NCBI RefSeq assembly: GCF_900142725.1
Contig: NZ_FRBW01000002.1
Location: 1,268,710-1,332,709 of the forward strand
Reading direction: 5' to 3'
DNA: 64,000 nucleotides
Source: Roseibium suaedae
GTDB lineage: Bacteria > Pseudomonadota > Alphaproteobacteria > Rhizobiales > Stappiaceae
Part shown: positions 29,966 to 40,509 of the stretch, in pieces
Position numbering within the stretch: position 1 is the stretch's first letter
Layout: every line of letters begins with the position of its first letter
Translations under genes and position numbers: made by a program
The notes under the pieces: model-generated
The model's input: only the letters and a program-made list of their open reading frames with translations
Database searches by the model: none
Told to the model about the DNA's origin: nothing

Positions 29966-31318
29966 TTAGTCGATCAGAGGTGACCAGGACGGGTCTGATG
30001 CGAACGCTGGCGTCTGAATCCGCTGCTCGTTGTATCCTGTCAGGTCAACTGTCCAGACCTGAGGACCGCCATTCGCACCTGGCGTATCACGGAAGAACAC
30101 CAGCACGCGGCCGTTCGGCGCCCAGGCCGGACCTTCGTTATGGTACCCTTCAGTCAGAATGCGCTCACCCTTACCATCCGGCTTCATGACACCAATCATG
30201 AAACGGCCCTGATGCTGCTTGGTGAAGGCAATAAGGTCGCCGCGTGGGGACCAGACCGGCGTGGAATACCGGCCAGGGCCAAAGGAGACACGCTGGGCGT
30301 TCGACCCGTCGGCATTCATCACATAGATCTGCTGCGTGCCGCCCCGGTCAGATTCGAACACCACCTGACTGCCATCCGGAGAGAAGGACGGGCTGGTGTC
30401 GATGGCCGCAGTACTTGTGAGCCGGGTGGTCTTACGGGAGCGCAGGTCCATCGTGAAGATGTTTGCGTTGCCGCCCTGTTCCAGGCTCATCACGACGCGC
30501 TGCCCGTCAGGCGAGAAGCGCGGAGCAAAGGTCATGCCCGGGAAGTTGCCGACGATCTCGCGCTGTCCTGTCTCGATGTTGAGCAGATAGACGCTCGGTT
30601 CAGCCCCTGCATAAGACATGTAGGTGACTTCCTGGGTCGTCGGAGAGAACCGCGGTGTCAGAACCAGGTCGTCGCCACGGGTCAGGTAGCGGACGTTGAA
30701 GCCGTCCTGATCCATGATGGCCAGGCGCTTTACACGCTTGTCCTTCGTGCCGGTTTCGTCGACATACACGATGCGGGTATCGAAATAGCCCTTTTCACCA
30801 GTCAGGCGCTCATAGATCGCATCGGCGATGATATGAGCCAGACGCCGCCAGTTTTCCGGCGTGGTGTAGAACTGCTGTCCCAGCATCTGCTCGGATGCGA
30901 AAACATCCCAGAGCCGGAATTCCGCACGCAAACGACCATCGTTCTGCTTGACCACCGAACCGGATACCAGAGCCTGGGCTCCGATGGTCCGCCAGTCGCC
31001 GAACCGCGGCGTGGTGCTGACACCCATGTTGGTCTGGATGAAGCTCGCCGGATCCAGAGGCAGGAACAACCCCGACCGCTTGAGGTCAGCGGAAATAACC
31101 GCAGTCATGTCCGCGGAAAGTTTCGGATCCCCACCCTCGGCCGTGAACGACGGCAGGGCGATCGGCATCGGCTCGACATTGCCCTGGGTAATGTCGATCT
31201 CGATCAGAGCATGCGCAGGCGCTGCAGCGCAAAGAAACGCTCCGACAGACATCACACATGCGGCAAACATCCCTGCCACTCGGGATTTGAGACGGGCAAC
31301 ACTCGGCAGGTCGCTCAT
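29966..31318 (-). CDS. tolB: Tol-Pal periplasmic beta-propeller protein TolB
   Basis: A 450-aa periplasmic protein interacting with Pal and TolA. A signal peptide ends near [10 protein letters not shown]. The N-terminal mixed domain is followed by a six-bladed propeller with repeated FSPDGQ/SPDGSQV units ([53 protein letters not shown]). The ATG at 31318 has AAGGAG 9 nt upstream; earlier ATGs sit on or before this site. It is 32 nt behind tolA. Confidence 0.97.
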   Translation of the reverse strand: MSDLPSVARLKSRVAGMFAACVMSVGAFLCAAAPAHALIEIDITQGNVEPMPIALPSFTAEGGDPKLSADMTAVISADLKRSGLFLPLDPASFIQTNMGVSTTPRFGDWRTIGAQALVSGSVVKQNDGRLRAEFRLWDVFASEQMLGQQFYTTPENWRRLAHIIADAIYERLTGEKGYFDTRIVYVDETGTKDKRVKRLAIMDQDGFNVRYLTRGDDLVLTPRFSPTTQEVTYMSYAGAEPSVYLLNIETGQREIVGNFPGMTFAPRFSPDGQRVVMSLEQGGNANIFTMDLRSRKTTRLTSTAAIDTSPSFSPDGSQVVFESDRGGTQQIYVMNADGSNAQRVSFGPGRYSTPVWSPRGDLIAFTKQHQGRFMIGVMKPDGKGERILTEGYHNEGPAWAPNGRVLVFFRDTPGANGGPQVWTVDLTGYNEQRIQTPAFASDPSWSPLID

Positions 31319-31350
31319 TGGCATCGGCTCCTTGTGTCCACTCACTGAAA

Positions 31351-32331
31351 TCACCCGCCGATCATTTCGCGCGGATCAAAGTTGATGATGACTTCCTGCC
31401 AGGCATCGTATTTCTGGATCGGAAGTGAATAGGGGGCGCAGCGCAACACCGCACGGACCGCACTGGATGCGGCGGCGCGGAAACCAGGCGCACTGCTGGA
31501 ATTCAGAACCTCAGGGCTGCCCTGAACTTCGCCGCTCTCGCTCAGGCTGAATTGAAGCCGGACTTTCAGGTCCTCCGCTCCAACAGCGCCGACCGGGGGG
31601 CTCCAGCAACGGGCAATCATCCCGCGCAGGGCGTCCAGTTCAGACTGGGTCATCTGCACACGCTCCTCACCCTTCGGACTGCCGAGGGAAGCGGGCTGTG
31701 TCGACTGCGATCCGCCACCAGCCGGTTCCACCTTGTTCAGGAGAGCCGCGATCTGGTTGGTGTTGAAGTCCTTCTTCGGCTGCTGCTGCGCGGTCTGCGT
31801 CTGCTGAACGGGCTTGGGCGGCTTGGGCTTGGTCTTCGGCGCAACGCTAGTCAGAATTTCCTTCGGCTCCTCGACAGGGGCCGGTTCCGGCTCCTTCGGA
31901 GGCTTCGGGGCTTCTGCGACCGGCTTGGGCTCCTGCTTCGGCTCCTGGGGAGGCGTCGGAGCAGCGGCAGGTGCCGGCGGCTCCTTGGGCTCCGGCTTCT
32001 TGGGCTCGGGCTTTTTCGGCTCCGGCTCGGGCGTCGGGGCTGCCGGCTGCGGCGTACTGGCCTGAGCCGTTTTCGCCTCACCTGGAGCCTCGTCCGGCTT
32101 CGGCGTTTCCTGCTTGGGCTTTTCGACCGGCTTGGTGGAGGGAATTTCGCGAATTTCCTTCGCGTCCTTCTCGCCCTTCTGCAACCTGGTCAGTTCCGAA
32201 ATCGGAACCAGATCGACAGGCAGGGAATCCACCGGCTTGACGTCAAAAGTCTGCGCATCCGGAAAGGCGATAAGCCCCCAGAGAAGGAGAGCCGAGTGTC
32301 CGGCCACGGATGCAATAAGACCTGCACGCAT
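31351..32331 (-). CDS. tolA: Tol-Pal inner-membrane protein TolA
   Basis: A 326-aa protein. A short cytoplasmic tip and TM (about 4-23, [18 protein letters not shown]) are followed by a long Pro/Lys/Glu-rich periplasmic stalk with tandem EPKKP-type repeats (about 60-180). A C-terminal globular domain comes last ([47 protein letters not shown]). The stalk is Pro-rich instead of the Ala-rich helix of Escherichia coli, as is usual in alphaproteobacteria. It couples the TolQR motor to Pal and TolB. Confidence 0.94.
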   Translation of the reverse strand: MRAGLIASVAGHSALLLWGLIAFPDAQTFDVKPVDSLPVDLVPISELTRLQKGEKDAKEIREIPSTKPVEKPKQETPKPDEAPGEAKTAQASTPQPAAPTPEPEPKKPEPKKPEPKEPPAPAAAPTPPQEPKQEPKPVAEAPKPPKEPEPAPVEEPKEILTSVAPKTKPKPPKPVQQTQTAQQQPKKDFNTNQIAALLNKVEPAGGGSQSTQPASLGSPKGEERVQMTQSELDALRGMIARCWSPPVGAVGAEDLKVRLQFSLSESGEVQGSPEVLNSSSAPGFRAAASSAVRAVLRCAPYSLPIQKYDAWQEVIINFDPREMIGG

Positions 32332-32337
32332 AGAGCG

Positions 32338-32787
32338 TCACGAGTTCCGTTCTTCGAGGGTAACAAGACCGAGCCGCTTGAAACCTGCGGCATTGATCCG
32401 GCCCATGAGCTTCATCATCATGCCGTAGTCGGCATTCTGGTCGCCGCGCACATAGATGCGCTCTTCATAGCCATTTGCGGCAATCGCCTTCAGTTTCGGC
32501 ACGACTTCTTCCAGCGGGAGTTCCGTTTCCTGGATGAAAATCTGGCCATCGGCGTTGACCGAAATCGTGATTGGCTCCTTGTCCCCTTCCAAGGCCTTGG
32601 CCTGGGTTTCGGGGAGGTCGATCGGAACCCCAACCGTCAACAGCGGTGCAGCCACCATGAAGATGATGAGCAGCACGAGCATGACGTCGACCATCGGCGT
32701 CACGTTGATTTCGCTGACCGGCTGGTTGCGGCGACGGCCACGGCCGCGCCGTCCGCCTCCGCCCGCGCCTCCGAGCTGCATGCCCAT
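32338..32787 (-). CDS. tolR: Tol-Pal motor subunit TolR
   Basis: A 149-aa ExbD/TolR-family protein. The N-terminus is Gly/Arg-rich. A single TM with the proton-carrying Asp in INVTPMVDVMLVLLIIFMV is followed by a periplasmic domain (ITISVNADGQIFIQETEL, RGDQNADYGMMMKLMGRINAAG). It forms the proton channel with TolQ; it starts 3 nt after tolQ and ends 6 nt before tolA. Confidence 0.97.
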   Translation of the reverse strand: MGMQLGGAGGGGRRGRGRRRNQPVSEINVTPMVDVMLVLLIIFMVAAPLLTVGVPIDLPETQAKALEGDKEPITISVNADGQIFIQETELPLEEVVPKLKAIAANGYEERIYVRGDQNADYGMMMKLMGRINAAGFKRLGLVTLEERNS

Positions 32788-32790
32788 GGA

Positions 32791-33498
32791 TCAGGCCCTT
32801 TCGTCGATCTGACGGGAGAGGATGGACGAGAACTCGTCTGCGAAGCCTTCCATGCGCGATACGGACTTGCCGACGTCAGAGGACAGTTTGTTATAGGCAA
32901 TAACCGCCGGAATTGCGGCAACCAGGCCCAGAGCCGTCGCAAAGAGGGCTTCGGCGATGCCGGGGGCCACAACGGCGAGATTGGTGCTTTCGGACGCCGC
33001 AATGGCCTGGAAGGCCGTCATGATGCCCCAGACCGTACCGAACAGACCGATGAAGGGGCCCGCAGACCCGATGGTTGCCAGCACCAGAAGCTTGGATTCA
33101 AGGCGGTCAGCCTCGCGCTGGATCGTCAGGTCCATGACCCGGTCGATACGCTGCTGCAGGCTGCCGATGGCCGGACGCGCACCTTCATGGCTGCGCTTCC
33201 ATTCCCGCATGGCCGCAACAAAAAGAGCGGACAGCGCATGGTTGGTCCGGTTCTGCAAGGTTCCGTAGAGATCTTCGAGCGACTGACCGGACCAGAATAC
33301 GTTTTCGAACCGGTCCATCTGGCGCGACGTGCGCTTCAGCAAAACAACCTTGTCGAAAATGATGGCCCAGCACCACACCGATGCAGCAAGAAGACCCAGC
33401 ATGACCAGTTTGACGACTATGTGAGCCTGCCAGAACAGGGCGAAGAACGAGATGTCTCCCTGCGGAGCTGCCAGCGTCGTCGTGACGAGTTCATTCAT
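32791..33498 (-). CDS. tolQ: Tol-Pal motor subunit TolQ
   Basis: A 235-aa MotA/TolQ/ExbB-family membrane protein with three TM helices. These are near residues 15-42, 130-155 (LATIGSAGPFIGLFGTVWGIMTAF) and 165-190 (GIAEALFATALGLVAAIPAVIAYN). Thr in FGTVWGI and the EALFATALGL segment line the ion path. It is the first gene of the tolQRAB-pal cluster, 274 bp from ybgC. Confidence 0.97.
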   Translation of the reverse strand: MNELVTTTLAAPQGDISFFALFWQAHIVVKLVMLGLLAASVWCWAIIFDKVVLLKRTSRQMDRFENVFWSGQSLEDLYGTLQNRTNHALSALFVAAMREWKRSHEGARPAIGSLQQRIDRVMDLTIQREADRLESKLLVLATIGSAGPFIGLFGTVWGIMTAFQAIAASESTNLAVVAPGIAEALFATALGLVAAIPAVIAYNKLSSDVGKSVSRMEGFADEFSSILSRQIDERA

Positions 33499-33772
33499 GA
33501 AACAAAAGACCTCTTGGCCGGGTACGTATTGCCTGTGTTAAATGCTCGGCACACTTCTTCAGTGCGGATCACGAGCATGATCCTGATCGGCTCGATGTCT
33601 CTCTGACCGCCGATTTTGGCGAAACTGGGACTTCGGCAAAGACTTTGAACCGAAGATCAAAAGAATCAATTAAGGTTACGGACCTGTTAATACCGGCCGT
33701 TTCTGACAAAACAATTTCCGCAGACCGTCAGCGCTCGCCTCGAGACACCTCAAAGCGAGGCGCACAGGGTGT

Positions 33773-34255
33773 TTAAGTCCGGGCGAGATGTTCCAGCCGG
33801 GACATGATGTCCTTAGGCAAACGCGCCGGACGCCCCTGCCCGTTGATGACAGCCACCAGGACATCTGCGGTAATCAGAACATCCCCGGACCTCCGGATTT
33901 CCTGACGCAGTTCAAGCCGCGCGCCTCTTGCCTCAACCAGCGAGGTGTGAACTTCCAGCACATCGTCGATCCTTGCAGGGCGCATGAATTCCACGCTCAT
34001 CCGCCGGACCGCAAAGGCCAGGCTGCGGGCGGGGTCTGCATTCTGCAATTCGGTGTGATGGACTTCACAGAGGCGCAGATAATCCGAACGGCCGCGCTCG
34101 AAAAACTTGATGAAAGCCCCGTGATAGACAACGCCGGTAAAGTCCGTGTCCTCGTAATAGACACGCACAGGCAGAACATGGGCACCGCTCTCGAAGCGGC
34201 CAGCAAGATCGGGCCAGTCGGTCACGGCACATCCAGTTGGTCTTGAGTGAAACAC
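33773..34255 (-). CDS. ybgC: Tol-Pal-associated acyl-CoA thioesterase YbgC
   Basis: A 160-aa hot-dog-fold thioesterase. The catalytic Asp is in VYYEDTDFTGVVYHGAFIKFFERGR, with the usual RPARIDDVLEVHTSLVEARGARLELRQEI core. YbgC hydrolyses acyl-CoA thioesters and is genetically tied to tol-pal. The ATG at 34255 may be slightly early; the first 25 residues are poorly conserved. Confidence 0.92.
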   Translation of the reverse strand: MFHSRPTGCAVTDWPDLAGRFESGAHVLPVRVYYEDTDFTGVVYHGAFIKFFERGRSDYLRLCEVHHTELQNADPARSLAFAVRRMSVEFMRPARIDDVLEVHTSLVEARGARLELRQEIRRSGDVLITADVLVAVINGQGRPARLPKDIMSRLEHLART

Positions 34256-34340
34256 CCAGTCCCCTTAGCAGATCCCGTGCCGCCGGGCCAATGGGGAGAC
34301 AACGGCCAGTGCAGCCCTCCCCCAACATCCAGCCCTCCCG

Positions 34341-34502
34341 CTACATCACACCATTGCCGGACATCAGATGCGGCATCAAACCCGTCAGACCAACCAGGAT
34401 CAGGTAGAAGGCGACGACGTAGTTCAGAATGCGCGGCGCAATCAGGATCACGATACCGGCAATGAGCGCGATAAGCGGCTGAATATAAAGATAGCTTTCC
34501 AT
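34341..34502 (-). CDS. DUF3096 small membrane protein
   Basis: A 53-aa two-helix membrane protein (QPLIALIAGIVILIAPRILNYVVAFYLILVGLTGLMP), a full match in length and pattern to DUF3096. GAAGGTGATC precedes the ATG at 34502. Function unknown. It lies between the MCP terminator and ybgC. Confidence 0.82.
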   Translation of the reverse strand: MESYLYIQPLIALIAGIVILIAPRILNYVVAFYLILVGLTGLMPHLMSGNGVM

Positions 34503-34570
34503 GAGATCACCTTCAGGCGTGCAGTAAACAGTCCCGAAGAAAACGCGCTCAGGCCAAACCGGTTCCCGAA

Positions 34571-34610
34571 AAAGGCAAAGGCCCCGCCGCAAGTTTTGCG
34601 GCAGGGCCTT
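34571..34610 (-). terminator. Intrinsic terminator of the chemoreceptor gene
   Basis: Minus-strand stem AAGGCCC-TGCCGCAA / TTGCGGC-GGGGCCTTT with a short loop and one mismatch, then TGCCTTTTT; 27 nt after the MCP stop. Confidence 0.75.
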
Positions 34611-34637
34611 CTTCTTTCAGATTCCGTGCCCAGAGGA

Positions 34638-36752
34638 TCAGGCTGCAGATACTTCGCTCAGGAACCGTTCCACCGACTGGCGCAGCTGTGTAGCCTGGCT
34701 CTTCATCTGGAAGGTTGCCTCGCGCATGTGGTCCGCTGAGGTCGCATTGTCCACCACATCCTGGCTTAGCGAGGAGACTGCCGTGGTCACGCTCAAGGTG
34801 CCCTGGGCAGCTTCGGTCACATTCACCGAAATCTCCCGTGTGGCGGAGCCCTGCTGCTGCACGGCGCTGGCAATTGCGGAGGTATAGCTGTTGACCTCTT
34901 CCATCGAACCGGACACCAGGACGATCTCTTCCACGGCCTCATGGGTGGACGCCTGAATCGCGGCAATCTGGGTCGAGATTTCTTCGGTCGCCTTCGCAGT
35001 CTGCCCGGCCAAGGACTTCACCTCCGACGCCACGACCGCGAAGCCACGACCGGCCTCGCCCGCGCGGGCTGCCTCGATCGTCGCGTTGAGCGCAAGAAGA
35101 TTGGTCTGCTCGGCAATCTCGGAAATCAGAGAGACAACGTCGCCAATCCGGTTGGCCGCTTCCGCAAGGCCGGCGATCTTCTCGTTGGAAGCTTGCGCGT
35201 TGCGCGTCGTGCGCCCGACGATGTCTGCGGTGGTCTCCACCTGACGGGCGATCTCGGAGATCGACGCATTCAGTTCTTCGGTCGCAGAAGCCACGGCCTG
35301 CACATTGGCAGAAGCGCTTTCCGAATTGCCAACCGCATTGCTTCCCCGGCTTGCCGCCGCGTTCGAACGCTCGCTCAGGAGGTTCGACATTTCCTCGACA
35401 CGCATCAGGTTTTCTTCCACGGAAGAGAGAACCGTCTGTGCTTCGGCCCGGAAGCCGCTGATCAGATTGTCGATGCTCTTCTCCCGCTGCTCACGGGCGA
35501 TATGACCAACCTTCCGTTCCTCGGCCAGCCGCTCGCGCTCGACGGAGTTCTGCTTGAAGACTTCGATGCACCGGGCCATGTCGCCAATTTCGTCCAGACG
35601 CTCGGTCGCGTCCACGGCCACATTCAGGTCGCCATCCGCAATCTGCCGGGTCGCTATGGTGAGGGTCTTCAGCGGGGCAAACATGCGCACCGTCAGCCAC
35701 CAGATGAGGCCCACGACAGGCAATAGGCACAGAACACCGGCCAGAACTGCGCCGTAACTGATCTTGTTGGCTGCTGCGGACAATTCACTTTGCTGCACGG
35801 CTTCGATCAGGCCGTAGGGCTTGCTCTCAATCTCGTTGTCGGCGCGGGAAAACCGGTAAGCCGTTCCGTCAAACTCAAGGATGCCCGGTGCGGACTGGAT
35901 TTCGCTCAAGGCAAAGGTCCGGGATGCCTTTCCATCTGCACTCATCTCGACAAGACGGCCGGACGAATCCACCAGGATGACCCGCTCGCTTTCGCCAAGA
36001 CCGGTCAGATCATTCAGGAACCCGGCAAACCGCGGCATGTTCACAGACAGTCCGACGGCACCGAAAAAGCGGTCCAGATAGAAAACGGGAGCAGCCAGAA
36101 CCAGACTGACCTGGCCATCGGCCTCCGTCATGAAACCGGACGCAAAGATGTCGCCGGGCTTCAGACTGTCGGTCGTCGATGCCTCGATCAGCGGTTTCAG
36201 TGCGGCCGCATAGGGATCATTTGCCAGAACCGGATCCGTGACGTTGCGGCCAAACTCCTCCCCCTTGTTGTAGGAGTAGGTGATGTTGCCCGTCGGGTCG
36301 GACAGGGCAATGCCCGAGAACAGCCCCTGCTCGATCAGGCCGTGGAACGAGGCATGAATCAGCTCGTGATTGCTGGAATAGTAGTTCTTCTCCTCCGACT
36401 TCATCATCAGATGACGCTCGCCCGGAGGATTGGGGTTCTCGTCAACAAACATTTTGCGCAGAACGTTGGTCTGATCCGTCTTCAGGTTCTTCCAGCCTGC
36501 GGTCATCTTCATCAGACCGTCGCGGGCCTCCTGAAGACCAACATAGAAATTCACGCTCTGGTTCAACTGGTCGAGGGCCAGACCCAGTGTTTCCGCCTTT
36601 GCCTGTGTCGCGCTGCGCAAAGCCCGGTCGGCCTGGGTATTCGCCACCCCGCCGGCCAGAATGGCGGTAACGGTCACGATGGCGGCACACATCAGCGCGG
36701 CGCCTGCCAGGAACATCAGCGCGAGTTTGGCTGACAAGTGTTTGCGAATCAT
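34638..36752 (-). CDS. Methyl-accepting chemotaxis protein with large periplasmic sensor
   Basis: A 704-aa chemoreceptor. TM1 lies at about 10-32. A large (about 290-residue) dCache-like periplasmic ligand domain follows ([57 protein letters not shown]). TM2 is at about 333-355, then HAMP ([21 protein letters not shown]). The cytoplasmic hairpin has the conserved tip [28 protein letters not shown] split by the turn near residue 550. There is no C-terminal NWETF-like tether. The ATG at 36752 is preceded by GGGGGAGACC. It sits between ruvB and ybgC and has its own terminator. Confidence 0.93.
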   Translation of the reverse strand: MIRKHLSAKLALMFLAGAALMCAAIVTVTAILAGGVANTQADRALRSATQAKAETLGLALDQLNQSVNFYVGLQEARDGLMKMTAGWKNLKTDQTNVLRKMFVDENPNPPGERHLMMKSEEKNYYSSNHELIHASFHGLIEQGLFSGIALSDPTGNITYSYNKGEEFGRNVTDPVLANDPYAAALKPLIEASTTDSLKPGDIFASGFMTEADGQVSLVLAAPVFYLDRFFGAVGLSVNMPRFAGFLNDLTGLGESERVILVDSSGRLVEMSADGKASRTFALSEIQSAPGILEFDGTAYRFSRADNEIESKPYGLIEAVQQSELSAAANKISYGAVLAGVLCLLPVVGLIWWLTVRMFAPLKTLTIATRQIADGDLNVAVDATERLDEIGDMARCIEVFKQNSVERERLAEERKVGHIAREQREKSIDNLISGFRAEAQTVLSSVEENLMRVEEMSNLLSERSNAAASRGSNAVGNSESASANVQAVASATEELNASISEIARQVETTADIVGRTTRNAQASNEKIAGLAEAANRIGDVVSLISEIAEQTNLLALNATIEAARAGEAGRGFAVVASEVKSLAGQTAKATEEISTQIAAIQASTHEAVEEIVLVSGSMEEVNSYTSAIASAVQQQGSATREISVNVTEAAQGTLSVTTAVSSLSQDVVDNATSADHMREATFQMKSQATQLRQSVERFLSEVSAA

Positions 36753-36848
36753 AAGGTCTCCCCCGCAATTTTGGGGGTCATATTCCTTTAGGTTCTCAAA
36801 CAAATAATTAAGGCAGGAAGCGAATTAAATTCATGCAGAGCCCTGTAT

Positions 36849-37889
36849 TCACTCAGGTTCCTGAAACAATCCTAGCTGCGGTGCGTCAATCTTCTGCGGA
36901 ACCGCAAGTCCCAAATGAGAAAAAGCTTGCGGTGTCAACACTCTGCCCCGAGGCGTGCGCTGCAGGAAGCCGTTCTGGATTAAATAAGGTTCGACGATTT
37001 CCTCGATCGCATCGCGTGGCTCAGACAGGGCCGCGGCAATGGTCTCGATGCCGACCGGTCCTCCACCAAAATTGACCGCAATCTGCTGCAGATACCGCCG
37101 GTCCAGAGCATCAAGCCCCGCTCCGTCGACTTCAAGCTGCGACAGGGCACGGTCGGCCAGAGCGCGATCCACATGCTCCACACCGGCCACCACCGCAAAA
37201 TCGCGGACACGGCGCAGGAGCCGTCCCGCAATACGCGGGGTTCCGCGCGAGCGCTTGGCGATCTCATGCGCACCGTCCGGCGCCATGCCGACACCGAGGA
37301 TCCGCGCGCCGCGGTTGACGATGTGTTCCAGCTCCGGAACCGTATAGAACTGCAGCCGGACAGGAATGCCGAACCGGTCGCGCAAAGGCGTCGTCAGCAG
37401 ACCAAGACGCGTGGTGGCGGCCACAAGCGTGAACTTCGCCAGGTCGATCTTTACGGAACGGGCAGCAGGTCCCTCCCCGATGATCAGATCGAGCTGATAA
37501 TCTTCCATCGCCGGATAGAGAACTTCCTCCACCGCCGGATTGAGCCGGTGAATTTCGTCGATGAACAGAACATCGCGCTCTTCAAGATTGGTCAGAAGAG
37601 CCGCCAGATCGCCAGCCTTCGCAATCACAGGCCCGGAAGTTGCCCGGAAGTTCACGCCAAGCTCACGTGCCATGATCTGCGCAAGGGTTGTCTTGCCGAG
37701 GCCGGGGGGGCCTACGAAAAGCACGTGGTCCAGCGCTTCACTGCGTGCCTTGGCCGCTTCGATGAAGATTTTCAGGTTCGCACGGGCCTGTGCCTGACCA
37801 ACGAATTCGTCCAGCGCCTGGGGGCGCATGGTGGTGTCGATTTCGTCACCACGGATTTCCGGCGAGACAAGACGCGTTTCATCCGACAT
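36849..37889 (-). CDS. ruvB: Holliday junction branch-migration ATPase RuvB
   Basis: A 346-aa AAA+ motor driving branch migration with RuvA. Walker A GPPGLGKT, Walker [16 protein letters not shown], sensor [17 protein letters not shown], and the winged-helix DNA-binding end [15 protein letters not shown] are present. It overlaps the end of the preceding small membrane-protein gene by 11 nt, implying translational coupling. Confidence 0.98.
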   Translation of the reverse strand: MSDETRLVSPEIRGDEIDTTMRPQALDEFVGQAQARANLKIFIEAAKARSEALDHVLFVGPPGLGKTTLAQIMARELGVNFRATSGPVIAKAGDLAALLTNLEERDVLFIDEIHRLNPAVEEVLYPAMEDYQLDLIIGEGPAARSVKIDLAKFTLVAATTRLGLLTTPLRDRFGIPVRLQFYTVPELEHIVNRGARILGVGMAPDGAHEIAKRSRGTPRIAGRLLRRVRDFAVVAGVEHVDRALADRALSQLEVDGAGLDALDRRYLQQIAVNFGGGPVGIETIAAALSEPRDAIEEIVEPYLIQNGFLQRTPRGRVLTPQAFSHLGLAVPQKIDAPQLGLFQEPE

Positions 37890-38124
37890 TGGACACGACC
37901 ACCACAAGTAGAGCGATTAGAAGAAAGGAATAGGCCACGCGAATGGCATGAAATTTCCGGAAAGTCTTGCGAACAAAAGGATCGTCACTGAGCACCCGGC
38001 GCCCCTTGACCGTGTAGTCGCGCCCCTGCACCGCCTGAGAGAACTTGTGATCCAGAACGATCATCCCGCCAACCCCGAGCAGGAAAATGCAGACCGCGAC
38101 AACAACGAACCAGAATACCGTCAC
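37879..38124 (-). CDS. Two-TM small membrane protein between ruvA and ruvB, unknown
   Basis: An 81-aa protein with TM helices at about 3-24 ([21 protein letters not shown]) and 62-80 ([19 protein letters not shown]). A basic cytoplasmic loop lies between them ([34 protein letters not shown]). Its start overlaps the ruvA stop by 4 nt and its end overlaps ruvB by 11 nt, so it is translated with the repair genes. I recognise no named family; a DNA-repair role is not implied by its sequence. Confidence 0.75.
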   Translation of the reverse strand: MTVFWFVVVAVCIFLLGVGGMIVLDHKFSQAVQGRDYTVKGRRVLSDDPFVRKTFRKFHAIRVAYSFLLIALLVVVVSNVG

Positions 38125-38738
38125 TGTGCCAGCTCCTTGAGTCCCAGCCGGATGAGGGTTTCCGTCGTCGCCTCTTCTCCGGCCGTCTTCATGGCACGCG
38201 CCACAGCGGCGCTTGCCTGCGGCTGACCATAGCCCAGATTGGTGAGCGCGGAGACGGCTTCGGCAACCGGACGTGCCGCGACCTTTTCGGTCACGGTCTG
38301 GGACACCGAGATGGTGTCCGCATCAATGGAAGCATAGCTTGGCGCCTTGTCCTTCAGCTCCGCCACGATCCGGTCAGCAACGCGCTTGCCGACACCCGGC
38401 GCCCGGGACATGGTCGCCTTGTCTCCAAGAGCGATGGCATTGGCGATTTCATTGGCCTTGAGAATGCCCAGAACCGCCAGAGCCACCTTTGCGCCGACGC
38501 CCTGCACCGTCATCAGCAGACGGAACCACTCGCGCTCGGCTTCCTGCGAAAAGCCGAAGAGGCGGATCATGTCTTCACGCACCATTGTCTCGATGAAGAG
38601 CACGGCAGCCTCCCCTGCCTTGGGAAGGGTCTGGAGCACACGTGACGGACAGAACACCTGATATCCGACGCCATGCACATCCAGGATCACATGATCCTCG
38701 CCATAGCTGTCGATGGTTCCCTTGAGCTTTCCGATCAT
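38121..38738 (-). CDS. ruvA: Holliday junction DNA-binding protein RuvA
   Basis: A 205-aa protein forming the tetramer that holds Holliday junctions flat for RuvB. The N-terminal OB-fold begins [21 protein letters not shown]. Tandem helix-hairpin-helix motifs follow ([33 protein letters not shown]). The C-terminal RuvB-binding domain is present ([22 protein letters not shown]). It overlaps ruvC by 4 nt. Confidence 0.98.
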   Translation of the reverse strand: MIGKLKGTIDSYGEDHVILDVHGVGYQVFCPSRVLQTLPKAGEAAVLFIETMVREDMIRLFGFSQEAEREWFRLLMTVQGVGAKVALAVLGILKANEIANAIALGDKATMSRAPGVGKRVADRIVAELKDKAPSYASIDADTISVSQTVTEKVAARPVAEAVSALTNLGYGQPQASAAVARAMKTAGEEATTETLIRLGLKELAQ

Positions 38739-39250
38739 GCTGCACCTGCCTGGGCCATGCGCCCGGTTGCCGACCCGCGATGATGGGCATGGCAGATCGC
38801 AATCGCCAGCGCATCCGCAGCATCATCCGTATCAAATGTCGCCCGCGGCATGAGGATCTTCACCATGGCGCGGATCTGTTCCTTTTCGGCGTGGCCCGTG
38901 CCGACAACCGTCTTCTTGACGAGGTTCGGCGCATATTCCGCAACGCTGAGACCGGCAAGCGCGGGAACCAGAAGCGCGATCCCACGCGCCTGTCCCAGCT
39001 TCAGCGTCGCGCCAGCATCCTTGTTGACGAATGTGTGCTCGACGGCAGCCTCCATCGGCTCCTGCCGCCGGACCACATCGGTGAGGCCGTCATGCAACTG
39101 CACCAGCCGTTCCGCAAGTCCCAGCTTGTTGTCGGAGGTCACCGTGCCCGAGGCAATGAAGATCAGCCGGTTGCCGATCACTTCGATCATGCCCCAGCCC
39201 GTGCGCCGTAACCCCGGATCAATGCCGAGAACTCGAATCGGATGCGTCAT
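38735..39250 (-). CDS. ruvC: Crossover junction endodeoxyribonuclease RuvC
   Basis: A 171-aa Holliday junction resolvase. Catalytic acidic residues are in [35 protein letters not shown] and [17 protein letters not shown]. The ATG at 39250 ([13 protein letters not shown]) gives the family length. It is the first gene of ruvC-ruvA-(small membrane protein)-ruvB. Confidence 0.97.
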   Translation of the reverse strand: MTHPIRVLGIDPGLRRTGWGMIEVIGNRLIFIASGTVTSDNKLGLAERLVQLHDGLTDVVRRQEPMEAAVEHTFVNKDAGATLKLGQARGIALLVPALAGLSVAEYAPNLVKKTVVGTGHAEKEQIRAMVKILMPRATFDTDDAADALAIAICHAHHRGSATGRMAQAGAA

Positions 39251-39350
39251 AGAACAAACCGGTAACAAAACTTGCGAGTTGACGCCAGCAGAAGCCGCCC
39301 TTACGCAGTGATTAGACGCTGTTTTTCCCACCTCACCCCACGCGGCCACC

Positions 39351-40115
39351 ATGCTCGACATCTTCTCGTCCTTTGATTCGGGAGTTCTCCTGCTCCTTTG
39401 CTGCGTGCTGCTTGTTGCCGGTTGTGTGCGGGGTTTCGCGGGGTTTGGAGCGGGCATGATCTACATGCCGGTGGCCACCAGCCTGATCTTCCCGCCGACC
39501 GCTGCCGCAAGCTTCCTGATCCTCGACTTCGTCATCGCCTTGCCGCTGGTGCTGAAGGCCCTGCGGATCTGCGACTGGTCCACAATCATTCCGGCCGTCA
39601 TTGCCTCGGTCCTGTTCGTCCATGCCGGAACCTGGCTTCTCGCCAGCATGGACACCCTGCTGCTGCGGTGGATCATTTTCGGTATCGTCACAGCAGTTCT
39701 TCTGCTGCTGGTCTCCGGCTGGCGCTACCGCAACCGGCCCAGCGCACCGGTGTCTTTCGGCGTCGGGATGGTTGCCGGAGTGCTTGGCGGGGTCAGCCAG
39801 GTCGCCGGTCCGCCGGTGGTCGCCTTCTGGCTGTCCAGTTCGAAGGAACCGGCAGTCGTACGCGCCAACCTGATCGTCTTCTTCGCCCTGGCCAGCGTCG
39901 GAACGGTCTTTGCCTATTGGCTCAAGGACTTCTTCACTTTGCCGGTGCTGCACCTGGCAATTGCCGGCACACCGCTCTACGCGCTTGGACTGTTTGCAGG
40001 CTCGACGGGCTTCGGCAAGGCTGACCCGAAGCTCTACCGGCTGATTGCCTATTCGCTGATTGCGCTGGCTGCCCTGTCCTCAATGCCGCTTCTGGACCCG
40101 CTCTTCGGACGTTGA
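39351..40115 (+). CDS. TauE/SafE-family (TSUP) membrane permease
   Basis: A 254-aa protein with about eight TM helices in two repeats. Repeat motifs are [14 protein letters not shown] near the N-terminus and [19 protein letters not shown] near the middle, both typical of the sulfite-exporter/DUF81 family. Members move sulfonates, sulfite or other organic anions; the substrate here is unknown. It is divergent from ruvC and convergent with the MazG-like gene, whose stop lies 8 bp away. Confidence 0.87.
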   Translation: MLDIFSSFDSGVLLLLCCVLLVAGCVRGFAGFGAGMIYMPVATSLIFPPTAAASFLILDFVIALPLVLKALRICDWSTIIPAVIASVLFVHAGTWLLASMDTLLLRWIIFGIVTAVLLLLVSGWRYRNRPSAPVSFGVGMVAGVLGGVSQVAGPPVVAFWLSSSKEPAVVRANLIVFFALASVGTVFAYWLKDFFTLPVLHLAIAGTPLYALGLFAGSTGFGKADPKLYRLIAYSLIALAALSSMPLLDPLFGR

Positions 40116-40123
40116 GGTTGGTA

Positions 40124-40435
40124 TTACGCCTGCCGCTTGAGAACCGCTTCCCACTTGCCGCATTTTTCCGAAAGCAAGCGGTTCAGCTCTGCCTTGAACA
40201 TGGCTTCGTCTTCACAGGTCTGCGCCAGAATGCTGAGCGCAACGATTGCGGTATCTGCTGCTTCTTCGCGCACATCCGCAAGGTTCAGCCCCTTGTAGGC
40301 GGAGCCGGATGCACCGGTTGCCGACAGAACGGCCTGGGCAACTTCTCCCGCCTCTTCAGCCAGCTTCAGAGCCCGTTCCGGCAAGGTCTTGGCATCCAGC
40401 TGCGTGAGTTCGAAAATCCGGCTTTCCAACGCCAT
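40124..40435 (-). CDS. MazG-like nucleotide pyrophosphohydrolase domain protein
   Basis: A 103-aa all-alpha protein with the MazG/dUTPase-like metal motif: EEAGEVAQAV in helix 2 and REEAADTAIVALSILA in helix 3 (the E-x-x-E plus E-x-x-D pattern). Such proteins hydrolyse (d)NTPs or non-canonical nucleotides to monophosphates as house-cleaning enzymes. The substrate cannot be assigned. The ATG at 40435 gives MALESR; it follows the yebC terminator. Confidence 0.8.
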   Translation of the reverse strand: MALESRIFELTQLDAKTLPERALKLAEEAGEVAQAVLSATGASGSAYKGLNLADVREEAADTAIVALSILAQTCEDEAMFKAELNRLLSEKCGKWEAVLKRQA

Positions 40436-40445
40436 TCCCCTCTGC

Positions 40446-40478
40446 AAAAACAAACAACCCCGGTAAAACCGGGGTTGT
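40446..40478 (-). terminator. Intrinsic terminator of yebC
   Basis: A perfect 10-bp stem ACAACCCCGG / CCGGGGTTGT with a 5-nt loop, then TTTGTTTTTG on the minus strand. It lies just upstream of the MazG-like start. Confidence 0.9.
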
Positions 40479-40509
40479 CTTAACTCAGCCTTGCGTCAGC
40501 AGACCAGCC

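Noticed and set aside
31552..33606. Plus-strand open frame of about 680 codons
   Set aside because: Antisense to tolA, tolR and tolQ; crosses three well-supported genes.
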